A program made the position numbers and the translations under genes. Under the pieces are notes generated by a model. It searched no databases and was not told the origin of the DNA. It was given only the letters and a program-made list of their open reading frames with translations. From Acanthococcus lagerstroemiae (Eukaryota; Arthropoda; Insecta; Hemiptera; Eriococcidae), in assembly GCA_031841125.1 (NCBI GenBank), contig CM063109.1, forward strand, positions 13,244,321-13,308,320: a stretch of 64,000 bases of DNA, written 5' to 3'. Within the stretch, counting starts at the first letter, position 1. Every line of letters begins with the position of its first letter. This document shows, one piece after another, positions 1 to 12,270 of this stretch.

Positions 1-1866
1 GAAATGATCTTTTTGGCCACTTCGAAGAAATCGACCAATGGGTTCGAAATTAGGGTGACAAATACCTCTAAGAAAGTTGGGTTCGCAGCTCTGAAAAACG
101 TCAATATTTCTTTAAGGTGAAATTATTAGAACGGTTAGATATTAAGACTTTTCTATTACGTTGGTCAGGGCACTCTTCTCGACAATTTTCCGCTATCCCG
201 TTTATTGCTTCATCTTCTCTCTAAATTCTCTAAGTTGTTTCAATTTTTCATGCCTTTCGATTCTCCTTGTGGGCATGGAGGCACGAAAGTGACTCAGTAC
301 TCAGTCGAACCCACCGTCGGTCGAAGGTTAAAAAGAGAAATTGGAACGAAATCTACATGTATAGGTGAAGACAGTGAAACCTTTAACCTTCCAAAGTGAG
401 CACACGCTACCTTTCCTTTGGGCCAGCACGGAGCTCCACTAATCTTTTAGCGTATTTGAATTTATCATTTCATATCATAATCGACTAAAAAAATATATAT
501 ATATATATTATGTAATTCCTACATGCAGATGTATTCTGGGAGCTGAAACTGAATTCTCTCTCTCGTTGGCTTCCATCGACTTAGCCACGATCAGCCCATT
601 ATTATGATCGTACGAATCAATAAATATTATTCTCGGTGCGATTCCACGCCTCGATTAGTAATCTGGAGCTTGATTTTTAAGCACCGCGCTAGGGCACATG
701 AGAGTGAAACATGAATAACGACGCCCAAAATGCACTATCGTGTTCGTACGTTCTTACGTAACGATAAGAACGATGAAATAACGAAGATTTAGTGGTAGAT
801 AAGTTATAAACAGTAGCTGGCTGAGGGGAAAGTGACGTCAATTTGAAGAAGGGTATACCCTGTACCGTTGATGACAAATGTTTCTGTTAATAGGCCGAAG
901 TAGTAGGCAGGTAGCCAACTAAAACACGTGCACGTCGAGGTGAATATCTTCTTCGGTACCTCACTATCTCGTATAGATAAACATCTTCCTTCGTTGTAAT
1001 AATAACCGAAGTAAGCGGTAAGGTACTTTTTTACATTTCTGAATAATCGAATTGACGCGCTGATAAGAATGCACACCAATGGCATAAGTCAGGGGATCGA
1101 GAAGGTCTGGGGACCCACTTTCGTGATTTTGTCAAACAGTGGTTTTTCTTGTTTTAACATCTCCTCCAACACCTTTCTCCCTTTGGTCGAAACCAACCAC
1201 CCTTCGAAAAATAGGCTGACTACGTCACTGATGCACATCTTTCTTCTCACGCAACGAGGTCACCATCCTGATACCCTGGTGAACGTGTGTATCGAAAAAA
1301 CCGTCTTTCAATTCTCAACATTGACCAGCCGGCAATTTTTTTCTAAATGGTGTGAGAGGAAATTAGCGCAGACTACAGACGAAATTATTTCTTGAGAAAT
1401 TTTCATTAAAAATTACTCTGTTTCTCTCTTCTGCATCAGTAAACGAAAACTGCATGCAACAAGATTACAAGGGAACCTACTGCATTTTAATTAATAATAG
1501 TCGGATGTTTTCATTATTACAGGAAGTCAAGTAGGTATTCCCACATTCGCACTATTTGTTTGTGTGCAGATGTAACGGTGAAAAATTTTTCCAAACTGAT
1601 CAGGTTCACGAATGGAAAATGTTATATACTCGTATTGGTGTGTTTTATAATATTTGAGGTTACTATGTAGGTAAGTAAGTGTTGATTAATGAAAGGCTAA
1701 GGAGGAGGACGGTACGGAAGACCCCCCACCACAAAAAAAAGTTTTGATATCGTTCCTATCGGGAACAAATGAACTTAGACGCCGAATATTCTGTTTTTAG
1801 GGAGCGCCAATTCACTTTTTTGTTTCTGTTGTCCATAGCTCTTTCGGCGGTTATGCCATCTTTAGT
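1..1866. other. intergenic or intronic, no supported feature
   Basis: AT-rich sequence with an (AT)n run at about 488-506 and a CRE palindrome TGACGTCA at 833-840. No conserved exon, RNA gene or recognisable mobile element was found on either strand. Confidence 0.5.
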
Positions 1867-1868
1867 TA

Positions 1869-2043
1869 GAGCACCTGGAAACAACCGAGTATGGACATCC
1901 GCCATCTTGAGTCCAACCGCGCCTGTTGGTGGCGAATTGACTACCCGGTAGGCTCTGCTAGCTCCGCATAGTCGGATTCGGCATCGACGGGCACGGTTGG
2001 GCTCAAGATGGCGGATGTCATACTCGGTTGTTTCCAGGTGCTC
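1869..2043. mobile_element. 175-bp MITE with 50-bp inverted repeats and TA target duplication (Tc1/mariner type)
   Basis: The left arm 1869-1919 begins GAGCACCTGGAAACAACCGA and the right arm 1994-2043 is its reverse complement with few mismatches. A TA dinucleotide flanks each end (1867-1868 and 2044-2045). TA duplication and long near-perfect arms fit a non-autonomous Tc1/mariner-type element. About 75 bp of interior has no coding potential. Confidence 0.85.
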
Positions 2044-2244
2044 TACTTCAGTCGCATGTCAGTCAGTGGAGTCCCTACCGTTTCTCTTCTTTTTTTTTTT
2101 TGACTCTGTATTTATAGTAATGTGTAGTACCGTATGGTAAACCTATTGGTGAGTGTTTCTAATTAGTTGTCCGTGGTTGTGTAGTCTGTCCAATCAGGGA
2201 GTGTTATGTTATTAATTTGAATAGGTTCTCGTTTTGGAAGCAAA

Positions 2245-2700
2245 GATATGAAAGAAGCTGGAAGCCGGAAGTTTTTATGTATCCTGACTCAAATCGAGAA
2301 GTCGGTAGCCGGAAGCAAATTCCAGTTGGAAGCCAGAAGCTGGAAGAGAAGTCTATTGTTTATCGGCTTCTTTTTGGCTTCCAAGTGTACTCAAAGTCAG
2401 CATTTGGCCTAACTTGTCAGTCATTATTTATAAGAAAAAAGCTCTTAAACTCATTGCTTTGTAGTCTAAATAGATTATTTCATTCAAACTTGTTTTGCGC
2501 TTCTTATTCCTTGGAAGGGGGGAGGGGGTTTAAAAGATGCTAGAGGTGAAATAAAGTGAAATGTCGAAAGCTGGAAGTTTTTTGAAATAACAGAAGCCAG
2601 AATTTTTTAAATTACAAAATTGAAAGAAGTCGGAAGCGGGAAGCTTTTTAAAATGATGGAAGCCAGAAGCCGGAAGAGAAGTTTTTCATAAGCATCTCAT
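2245..2700. repeat. degenerate GGAAGCCAGAAGC repeat in two blocks
   Basis: Purine-rich units resembling GGAAGCCGGAAG recur at about 2245-2370 and again at 2555-2690. The closing segment GAAGCCAGAAGCTGGAAGAG near 2331 returns near 2660 with one change. This is a degenerate simple or tandem repeat; it reads open in one frame but encodes only low-complexity sequence. Confidence 0.6.
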
Positions 2701-2713
2701 CCCTGTTTGGAAG

Positions 2714-2999
2714 TTAGTTGTTGTGTATATTAGATTGTTTTCTTTTTGCCTTTATTATCACTAGTTGTTCTTTTAATTTTCTTTTTCTTGTGTTGTTTTC
2801 CATGCATAGGATTTCGTACTTTTCTGTCAATTTTTGGTTGTTGTGTCCCTGGTCGTTGCAGTGTCTTCCGAAAAGTGATTTGTCATCCTTTAGCTTCCGT
2901 AATTTTTCATGCTCTTTTATTCTGTTTATGAATTTTCTGCCTGTTTCTCCTATATGTGTCATGTCACATTGTTCGCAGTCCAGTCTGTCGGTGAATCCT
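2714..2999 (-). pseudogene. C-terminal GIY-YIG endonuclease tail of a Penelope-like retroelement, truncated
   Basis: The minus-strand frame shows the GIY-YIG family pattern at the end of Penelope-like element proteins: CEQCDMTHIGETGRKF, then NRIKEHEK, a conserved H (FGRHCNDQGHN) and a KRKLKEQLVI helix near the end. The reverse transcriptase that should lie upstream is missing: homology stops at about 3000, where a TTGCGTCCC repeat cluster begins, so the copy is 5'-truncated or interrupted. The family is clear; the exact clade is not. Confidence 0.7.
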
Positions 3000-3000
3000 A

Positions 3001-3121
3001 GTTGCGTCCCGACCACCAATTTTTGTCTCAGTTGCGTCCCACTAGGAAAAAAGGTACATCTTAATTGCGTCCCAGACATGTCTGAATTGCGTCCCTTCTT
3101 TTAACAGGTCAATTGCGTCCC
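3001..3121. repeat. cluster of five TTGCGTCCC direct repeats
   Basis: The motif (a/g)TTGCGTCCC occurs at 3001, 3031, 3064, 3086 and 3112, with irregular 22-33 bp spacing. Reverse-complement forms GGGACGCA(A/C) occur at about 3640 and 3678. The inward-facing arrangement around a mariner remnant resembles subterminal repeats of a DNA transposon. Confidence 0.6.
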
Positions 3122-3129
3122 ATATATTT

Positions 3130-3400
3130 CCCTTCCAACTTAACCAGACTTATGACTGGCTGCAAAGTATTGCAGGTGTGGTTAAAAATATCACTGGACC
3201 TCGCCCCGAGTGATTTTCATCTGTTTCCATCCTTGAAACGTCATTTGGGCGTTAAGAAATTCAACTGCAATGACACGCTCCAAAAGGAAGTCACAAATTC
3301 TTCAAAAACCAACTCCTAATTTTGCAATGGGCATGTTCCAGCTGAAATCTTATCAGAAGGTATTTTGAAGGTTGATAGTGAGTTATTATGAGAATTGTAA
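3130..3400 (+). pseudogene. mariner-family transposase C-terminal fragment
   Basis: The plus frame contains LDLAPSDFHLFPSLKRHLGV, matching the conserved (S)PDLAPSDFHLF...LK..LGG block around the third catalytic Asp of mariner (DD34D) transposases, then KKFNCNDTLQKEVTN as in the region after it. No N-terminal helix-turn-helix or first catalytic Asp is seen, and a stop follows. It is a fossil fragment inside the TTGCGTCCC-bounded interval. Confidence 0.75.
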
Positions 3401-3699
3401 CTCAAGTCCTATATAAATTGTTTATATGAATTTGTTCATTCTTAATCATTTTACAGCAAAACAGGACTTACTTTTGGATTGCCTTCGTATGTAGTACGTG
3501 TCGTGTCATCGGTATCGCATTGTATTCTACATACACTTACTAACATGAAGAATGATTACAGGAAGTCCATTTTAATTCTACATCGCCTTCTATTTCTGGA
3601 TGCACATCGGACCAATAGACATGTACCTTTTTTTATGGGACGCAAATGCGATTAATTCTTTTTTTTACCCTCCGTACGGGACGCACTGGGTGACAGTCT

Positions 3700-6600
3700 T
3701 ACTCGTGCTTGTCATGTCCTTTTCTTGCATTAGACAAACTTTGCTTCTCATGTTGCCTAACATAAATGAAAAAAAACAAACAAAAAAACAACAACAATAT
3801 TAATAGCTGATTTTAAAAATTAACTGAAACGCTCAATAAACATACATATTATGTCTTTCTTTCTTAGTATGGTATTAAGAATCGGCTCCCCAACCTCGAA
3901 AAATGCAACAAAGAAATAAGATTCAGTTTCCAGGTTTCATCCTTTTTCCAGTTCTTAGTATCGAAATCCGAATCGAGCGTAAATTAATCACAACAAACAA
4001 AGCCTAATTTTCCAAAGAGACTGAACTCACCATAAATCACGACTGAAATACCACTAATTTTAGTGAGCTAAAGAACAAAAAAATCGTCGCTTTCCCAGTT
4101 TCCCGACTGATAACTATCATTTTTTTCAGTTTTTGGTGTAATTTTCCGAACAGGGGGAGGGTACATACCTCTACACTCTTTCGTGTCGGTCTCGCTAACA
4201 GAGTGAAAAAGTTTTGCTACAATTCTAACGACAATCTGAATAAGACTCCGTCTGAATGAGTCTTAACTAATCTGAACAGCGGGCGAATGAATTTTAGCAA
4301 CTGAAAGCACAATGCAATCTTACCAAATCTGTACCAGTCTGGCGAGTTTTAAAACACAATGAATTAATATTAAGATCTTAACGATTTGCAATCGGAAGTA
4401 CCATGCTGAAAGTAAAGCCAGTTAAAAACTTTAAACCTCTTTTTTGCTTTCATTCCATATCCAGTGACGTAGCCAGCCTAGTGTTCGAAGGGGGTCTGGT
4501 CTTGACCAAAAGGGGAGAGGGTGTTGGAGAGAGTGCTAATATTGTATAAACCACTACTCGACGAAATCGCAAACGGGGAGTCCAGACCCCTTGACTACCC
4601 CTATCTTAACAACTTTCCACACCCATATATTTTGTTAAAATTCAGTAGGGTTATATAATGGTACTCAGTCATCCAAGTAAATTTCATTACACTCCATGAA
4701 TTCCTTTTCCATCCCCCCTCCTCACACTACTAAAGTTGGGTCAAGAGTGATAGCTATTTTTTTTAGGATGGGGTGGGGAGGTCAGTTAAAAACTGAAAAT
4801 ATGATCTCATTCAAAGCCAAAAGAGGACACCAATATGTTTTTAACGGTTAATCAGAGAACTGCTCCAAGCAATAATTCATCGTTGCAATTTTTTCAAGTC
4901 TCTACACTTTTTTTTCTTCGAACACTCAGTTGTCCTAGTTCATGTAGGCAATTTTAATTTCATTATCACGTAATTTTTTCAAGATCGGAGATGGGTCACG
5001 ATGTTTTAGCAACTTACCTATTCTAATCTTTCGGATTCCAAACAACCGGAATTTAACCTGTGGGTGGTCTACAAAATTATTCCAATTAACCAGCTACACA
5101 ATGCGATGGATGTTCTTTCTTTTGTTTATTTATAACCAGTCGCAGTCGTTACAGTTAACATGACCATTTTCATCAATTTATAAGTCCGTCAACGAACCGG
5201 ACTCGTTCCGACCAATCACCCAATCCGAAATCGATTTTCTCACATTTCAGACAGACTAATAGCACAGGATGGTAAAGTATAAAATAAAATTTTCCACATT
5301 TTACGATCTTCCGTAATTATATGGGAGTTATTTCGTTACGATTATTAAAATAAGTAATAATTGTTAGGTATTACGGGGTTTGTTTCCACCGACTGTTAAA
5401 CTTGGTATCATTACCCACTGTATCATCGTAATTATCGAACCTTTTGCGGTAAATTACAATAATTTCCAGCGTCGTATTTGGCAAAAATTATCTCTCAGAG
5501 ACAGAAGCGCCTGAAGGAAACATGGGGAGAGGGCAGATCAAAATTCTAACAATTGATCTTTTTTGTTTCTTCTTTCAAAATATAGTTTAAATTAAGTGGT
5601 ATGGGGTTGGTGTTAGAGACCGAGGGGTACAAGTGACATACATAACAATCGAGGATAAATAAATCTTATTCGGCAACGACACACAATATAATGTTTACCA
5701 TCGAACTTCACTGCTATTAATGAAAGCAACTTATGAGAGAACCTAACAGAGTGTTGAAGGGGTGTGATCTTGTTCCCAGAAGAATCAAAGAATCCATATC
5801 CCTCAAATGGGGGCTGGGGGTTAGCCACTTAATAAAAAGTTATCGATGTACCTATATCGAAATTGTTTTTTCTGTTATTAAATGTAAATATCCATCATAT
5901 GTTTGACTCATCCTCGGTTCAGGGCCCAAAATGAAAATTTCATGATCAAATTAGTGAAATTAGCTCGGCTTGAAAAAACAAACAACATATCTCCAAACAA
6001 GAGTTTATTGGATTGCTGATTTCAAAGCTGGTATTAGATTTTTGATTCGGCCCTGATTCTAGCCTCCAAAATTGAAATTTCACTTTTGAGAAACGGCAAA
6101 ACGGATTCAACGTGAAACATTAAACAAAGCATCTAGATAGGATTCTTTGGGTCATTTATTTCGAATATTCTATCGGACTTGACATCAAGTGGTCCTAAAT
6201 CTGAATGGCACAGTGAAAAATGTAGATAATGTTTACTTGAAAAATTCGAAATCTGGCTAAATAATATTTTCTGTTCAGTAACAATTAGGTATCGAAACAG
6301 AATTAAAAATATTCCAGATGAGGTCATAGCGTCTGCTCTTATTCTTGAAAAAAGTGGGCTTCGGTTATTACAGACCACAGGAACAAAATAAATTTTCATG
6401 GTTTTCGGGCACATGTTGCACTCACCGCTCACCCTAACGGCTCCACTAGGAGGTCAGGATGATCTAGAAATTACAAATAGCGACTTCGAACATACATGCA
6501 GTAGTGTTTCTCGGTTCTGTGATTTCATTTTCGAGATATTTTGTTCTTATCGTCCCACCTACATTGGTACGCAAGGGGGCTGGATCATGAAATATTTGGA

Positions 6601-7080
6601 TTTATTGCTAAAATAAAGGGAAAATAAACATAATGATTTGAAAATTTGTATTTTTAATCATGTTTGACAGAATTCTCATATTACCTTTAATCCTCTCCTA
6701 CTGACCTCGAAAATGGAATCACCGATTCTAAAATACCGAGTTTTAATATACTTGACACCAAAAATTGTTCAATTAAAAGTTTCAGCCTTCAGCCCCCTGT
6801 GAACCAACATATTGAAGATGTAAGATTTAAAAAAAAACAAAAAAAAAACATCAAGTCATTGACTAAAAAATCCAAGTTTTGATACATCTGAAGTCAACGT
6901 TTGTAAATTTAAATATTTCATGTTTCAGCTCTCTACTACAGCAGGCATGTTGAAGTCCCTGTTCGAAATAATTTAATCTTTATATTTTATTTGCTATTCT
7001 ATCGGTTTCGCCTCGAAATTCAAAAAAATTTCCCGTTAAAAAAATTTAAAATGTCACTCTTTTTTACCCTTTCCCTAACT
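3700..7080. other. decayed repeat-like intergenic DNA
   Basis: Contains a solitary hAT-style end CAGTGACGTAGCCAGCC at 4462 and, from about 5900 to 7060, a degenerate series of phrases such as GGGCCCAAAATGAAAATTTC that looks like eroded repeat. No exon recognised. Confidence 0.4.
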
Positions 7081-7330
7081 TATGTAGCTAAATAGATTCA
7101 TTTTCTTCATTTCTTATACGTCCTCTTCCCTTCTTATCATAGCCGGGCCCAAAATGTCGATTTCGCCTCCCCCCCCCTCGAATACTTCCTCCAGCTCAGC
7201 CAAATTTTCCTTGTTTTTCAGGGTCCTTACGTTCAAGCTCCCTACCGTAATTTTTTTGTTGGGTCCTCTCCCCCCTTTGGGATTTCCCCTATTGCGTCTG
7301 AGAGATAGTCCCACGTACCCAGACTGACCA
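7081..7330 (-). pseudogene. LINE apurinic-like endonuclease N-terminal fragment
   Basis: The minus frame reads KKITVGSLNVRTLKN, then LAELEEVF and EIDILG, the start of the endonuclease domain in non-LTR retrotransposons (TWNVRTL...L..E....DILG.). The catalytic Glu segment (SEARW in relatives) is replaced by AMIRREEDV and the frame ends there. About 250 bp survive. GC-richer sequence to the right (7320-7590) may be the element's 5' UTR. Confidence 0.55.
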
Positions 7331-8275
7331 GGCTTATCTGGAAACGCTAATAACCAACCTAGATTGGGGGTTCATGGAGTGGAGGTTGACCGGTATCAAG
7401 TTAATTCTAAAATCCTTTAGATAACTTTTTTTTTTTTTGAAGAGGACTTTCAGAGGATAGGAAAGGGGCTATCTCTCCTCAAGACCCCCTCTAGACAGGG
7501 TGACTCCAAGATTATTATAACTAAAGAAGGTTGGCCAGATCCGGTAGGCAACCCGCAACAATTCTTCCCGTCTCACCCGCGCCGGAATTCACTTCATAAG
7601 AAAGTAATGGAAACGCTGAATTTTTGTTGTAGAGGGCTCTTGTTTCCTTTTTTAAAATGGTAATCAATTGAATATTTTACGTCGTAAGAATAATAGAAAA
7701 ATATGTGAAGGGCATCAATTATGAGTAAAAATTGAAAAAGTCTGCATTCCCGTAAGCGGCCTGTATGGATTTGTACTGCAGTGACGTCATTTTCGTCTTT
7801 GCGCCTTACACGTCTGGCCAACCTTCTATGGTATAATAATCTTGGGGTGTCTCTTTTGCAATGAAACCCTTCCACTTGATAAGTAGGCAACCTATCCCGA
7901 CAATGTGTAGATATATTTGCATACTCTTACTTTTGAAGAGGCTGAGTTATGGTCAAATTTTGAAAAGTTTTCCATGTTTGAATTTCTTTTCTTCTCACGA
8001 CTGGAGGTAGACAGAAAACGGCACCAGTAGGTAATAGTACAGATGTGGTAACAACAGGGAAAAAATGGTCTGAATCGGTTCAAGAGGGTGTTCATAAAAT
8101 CAGTTCTAATACAAATTATATCAGAAAATTTTCACATTTTTTCAATTTCCCGTGAAGCTTGCCCTCTTAAACTACTGTTTTTCATTCGTAACAGATTCTA
8201 CATTAAATTTCCCGTAAAAAAGGTTATTAGCAATTTTCTTGTACCAATCTGGATTAGAACTGCTCAAAATGGAGT

Positions 8276-9378
8276 TCAAGATATCCCCATTAAGAACTGA
8301 ACCGGTGCATGCAGAAAGGAAGGAATTACTAAAATAGTAGACGCTTCCAGTGCATCTATATTTTCTCTTATCTGTTTTATTCCTTCCTGTATCCGCGTCA
8401 ATAATTCGCTCCTCGACTGAGGTCTTCCGCTGTGGTACACTATTCTCTTCATATCACTCCATACAAAAATCACATGGCATCATGCCAGGTGAACGCGGAG
8501 GGGGGGGGGTGGTATGGAAATGGACCAGAACGTCCTGTTTAGCGGTTTGGAAAAGCCTGATCCAGTTGATTTCTCACAGTAACTTCAAAATGAGCCGGCG
8601 CGCCATCATGCTGGAAGGGTACTCTTTCTGCTAATAGGTCAGCTAGTTTTGCATGTAAAAAATCACGATAACGTTTTGAATTCAAAGTATCCGAAAGAAT
8701 GGGCGGTCCCACGAGGTACTTCCCAATAACTCCACACCATACACTCACACTGAATTTTTGCTGGGTACTGCGTTCATAAGTAGCATGTGGATTTTCTTCG
8801 GCCCACATATGACTATTACCTACATGTATTTAGTGTTCCATCATGCGTGAACAGGGACTCATCCGTGTACAGTATCTTATTCTGTAATAGTCTGTGTTCA
8901 ATCAGCTACTGGCTTGGCAGAACATTCGTCGAGGAAAGCAATCTCCAGGAAGAGTAGTAGCGATCAGTGTCCTGTGATATGGATAGAGCCCGTTGCTATT
9001 CAACACCCGCCAAACCAAGTTTTGATCTATACCAGTCATGATGCTTATTTGACGGGTGCTTAACATTAAATCTTCTCGGATCAAATCAAGTATCTGCTCG
9101 TCGACATTCACAGAGCGATTGGTACATCTCAACGAGCGGGTTGTAGAAGCAACCAAACTTTTTCAGTCGGTTTAAAATTTCTCTAAATACTCTACTGTGT
9201 GGGTGGCGCCGTTCTGGAAAATCTTCTGCATAACGTCGAGCTGCTTCCTTACTATTTCCTCTGAATAAACCGCATAGTAGTACACTATATCGGTGCAATC
9301 TGAGTAAGAATATCTCCCAGGCATTGAATCACCACACCAACTTTTTGAAAAACAACTGAAATTAGAAATATTTTTCAA
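8276..9378 (-). pseudogene. DUF4817-type (mariner/IS630-like) transposase, decayed
   Basis: Minus-strand frames carry, in order: the N-terminal DUF4817 region (EEIVRKQLDVMQ... and ARRYAEDFPERRHPHSRVF with LKKFGCF), a helix-turn-helix (LMLSTRQISIMTGIDQNLVWRVL), the first catalytic Asp (ILYTDES near 8865), SVWCGVIGKYLVGP and the second Asp (FQHDGAPAHFE). The third catalytic segment, usually W(P)PRSPDL, reads GPFPYHPPPPRVHLA followed by a stop, then resumes with VIFVWSDMKRIVY. At least two frameshifts and one stop are needed to read through, so it is inactive. Its 3' end lies inside the left inverted copy of the surrounding element. Confidence 0.85.
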
Positions 9379-10047
9379 ATTTCAGTTCACCAAATTCTTT
9401 GCAAAACAAGATAACTAACTTTTAAACTGTAAGGGAAAAGAACAAGGATAAAACCAAAACAGTCAGCCAATAACAAATGAAATTCTGACGTTAATTTAGT
9501 TAGTTCACAATAATTTCATAATTCTGCCATATAATCGTAATCAATTTGAATATGCGAGAAAAGTTTTTTCATTATTAATAACCATAAGACCATAACCCAG
9601 CTGGTTCTTCTATACATGTCAACAGCAATTTGTTGGGCCTAGATTCTTTAATCTACATAAATAACATTCCTTATCACTAAATTAATCCCCACCTCCCGGA
9701 CCGAGTGTTACAGTAAATAGAAAACATATCAACATTTCCCAACACAATTTTGTACTAAGTAAAATTTATTTTATGGAAATTATGTTCAACCATTTTCCAT
9801 GGTCTTTAATTTTTTTCCTGTGTGGTTACGACAACGGTCATCTCACACTTCCTCTTATTAGTATGCGCTACAGTTCGGAGAATATGGCCAAAATGTTACT
9901 AAAGGCGAACTCAGCGACCTTTGAAACCAATTATTGGATACCACTTTACCAAGTACTAGAACCTCCCCTCCCCCCTCATTGCATGGACCTCAATTTCAAA
10001 TACGGGGTATATAGATGAAAGGAGGGAGGGGAAAATAAGTCCCATAA

Positions 10048-10798
10048 CAAGGGCTCGGATTTATATGCGCTAAAAAAGAAGAAATATGCGCATATAATAT
10101 GCGCTAAAAATGCGTTATATGCTTTTTTTTTTTTAAATATGTGCAAAATATGCGAAAACAATATGGGTCTCATTTTAAAGAGCTCGATAAGGTGTGTCTA
10201 TTAAAGAACCACATACGAGAGAAAGAGACAGAAGGGGGGAGGAAGAGTTATATTTCAAATTAAGGTGAACCATTTCAACGTATTGATAAATTTATTTTGT
10301 AACTAGAAAACAATCTTCACAATGGCTGACATTTTCGACCCAGAAGAAACATGTTCCATAATGGACAATGTTTTATGCTAACTTTAAAGAAACTTATTTT
10401 AGATAAGAAAATCGATACGAATCAACGCGTGCCTGAAAAAATATTAGTTGTGAGAATTATGTGCGGAGCGCTAGTGTAGCATAGGGACACGGAATCCACA
10501 ATTTCATTTTTTCCCTTACTTTTTTTTAAACGTGTGCTGAAGAAAAAACGTGAAAGCGTCGGAAAATGTGCTTAGAAATAGAAAAATTAGGTAAATATGT
10601 TGAAATAGTCTAAATATGGGCGAAAAATGGTTAAAATATGATCGTATAGACCAAGTATGCAAAATAAACAAAATAAAGTTGGGCTCATTTTACTCAAAAA
10701 GACCTGAAACGGAAAAAGGTATTGGATATATCTCTTCTGGGCCAATAGAAGAAGAAGAAAAAAAAAAAAAAAGTGATTTCATATAAATCCTTGCCCTG
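10048..10798. mobile_element. hAT-like non-autonomous element, about 750 bp
   Basis: The left end CAAGGGCTCGGATTTATATG and the right end (reverse complement CAGGGCAAGGATTTATATG) form imperfect terminal inverted repeats of hAT style. Flanks CCCATAAC and CACATAAC are a 7/8 near-duplication. The interior near the left end repeats ATATGCGC/AAATATGCG motifs. It is nested in the spacer of the DUF4817 composite element. Confidence 0.55.
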
Positions 10799-12270
10799 CA
10801 CATAACGATATAACTCTGTGATATGGTAAAGCAGCTGAAGAAGAAGATGATTATCTTCATAAGGTCTGTGCACCTGTGTTAAAAAGTAATAATTCTTAAC
10901 GGGGATATTTTGAACTGCATTTTGTGCAGTTTTAATCCAGATACAAGAAAATTGCTAATGACCTTTTTTATGGGAAATATAATGTAGAATATTTATTGCA
11001 AATAAAAAAAACAGTAGCTTAAGAGGGCAAGTTTTACGGGAAATTGAAAAAATGTGGAAATTTTTTGATATAATTTGTGCTACATAGAACTGATTTTACG
11101 AACACCCTGTTAAACCGATTCCGACCATTTTTTCCCTGTTGTTACCACAACTGTACTATTACCTACTGGTACCTTTATCTGTCTATCTCCAGTCGTGAGA
11201 AGAAAAAGTATTTCAAGGACAGAAAACTTTTCAAAATTTGACCCAACTCAGTCCCTTCGAAAGTAAAAGTATGCAAACATATCTGCATCTTGTCGAGGTA
11301 GGTTGCCTACTAACCAGGTGGAAGGGGCATTGCAAAAGAGACACCCTGTATATGCAGAAAGTTTTCCAAACAGTGAGCGAATAAATAAGGTCGACGTCAT
11401 CGTGCACCGGCCACCACAACCGAAATATGATATTTAACCCATCTAATCTGTCAGGAGAGTGGAAAATTGCGGCGATATGCTGGGGAACTTGCTCGACGAT
11501 GTGAAAACGTACTTGGCACCCTTCGTAATTCTAATTCCAACTTCCAAGTCGGTTATTACAATGAAAATGTTAAAGGCGTTCGGAAAAATAATATTTTCAC
11601 CCTTTGATTAGCGTTCTCGATTAAAATCTTTTGTAAACAGTAAACCCGCTCCCCTGCGCCGCAATTTCCATTATTACAATGTTTTATTTTTTTCTCTCTC
11701 CGGGCTCGATATAAACGACACTACGGGGGCTTCGTGATTTATCGCGAGCGGACAATAATCGAGCTTACGTATCGCAATTTTGACCGTATTGTGTCGAATG
11801 CATGTTACATGAAGGGAGATATTTATCGAGAAGACGATATAATTTCATGGCGCCCAAAGTTATTTATGTATAAACGCCATCTCGACAATATATTAACAAT
11901 AGTCTGGACTCGTTTCTCCATTAATTAAAACGCTGATGACAGACGCCTTCGAGAGTATACACGGGGCACACACTACAGTATTACTTTTCGTCTACTCAAC
12001 TGACGAATGAGTGACTCCTTTATTGATTAAATTTATCTTATCTTTCGAGTTTGTTTACAAGCCTTGTACTTTTTGAAAGGAGACTATTGTGACCACACTA
12101 CACATACCCGGAAGATTTTTGTTATAATCGTGTGCGACGTGCGTGCAAGAAAATTCCCTCTAAATCTGAACAATATAAATTAAAGTATTATATTAATTTA
12201 ATGAGGGGATGAGGGGGTCGCTTGGTCACTATTCAGCGAACGACGCCTGCCATGTTTACAGTTACATTCA

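Larger units (their letters stand above)
7844..11346. mobile_element. 3.5-kb composite element with about 470-bp inverted end copies around a DUF4817-type transposase
   Basis: Sequence 7844 to about 8313 is repeated in reverse complement at about 10862-11346 with scattered changes and small indels. The outer ends read (G/A)GGGTGTCTCTTTTGCAAT, and an inner GGGTGTTC(A/G)TAAAATCAG motif is also shared. The left copy carries the 3' end of the transposase relic at 8276-9378; the right copy carries the same 3' segment pointing outward. Either this is one element with very long terminal repeats or two insertions in opposite orientation. The spacer also holds a hAT-like insertion (10048-10798). Confidence 0.7.
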
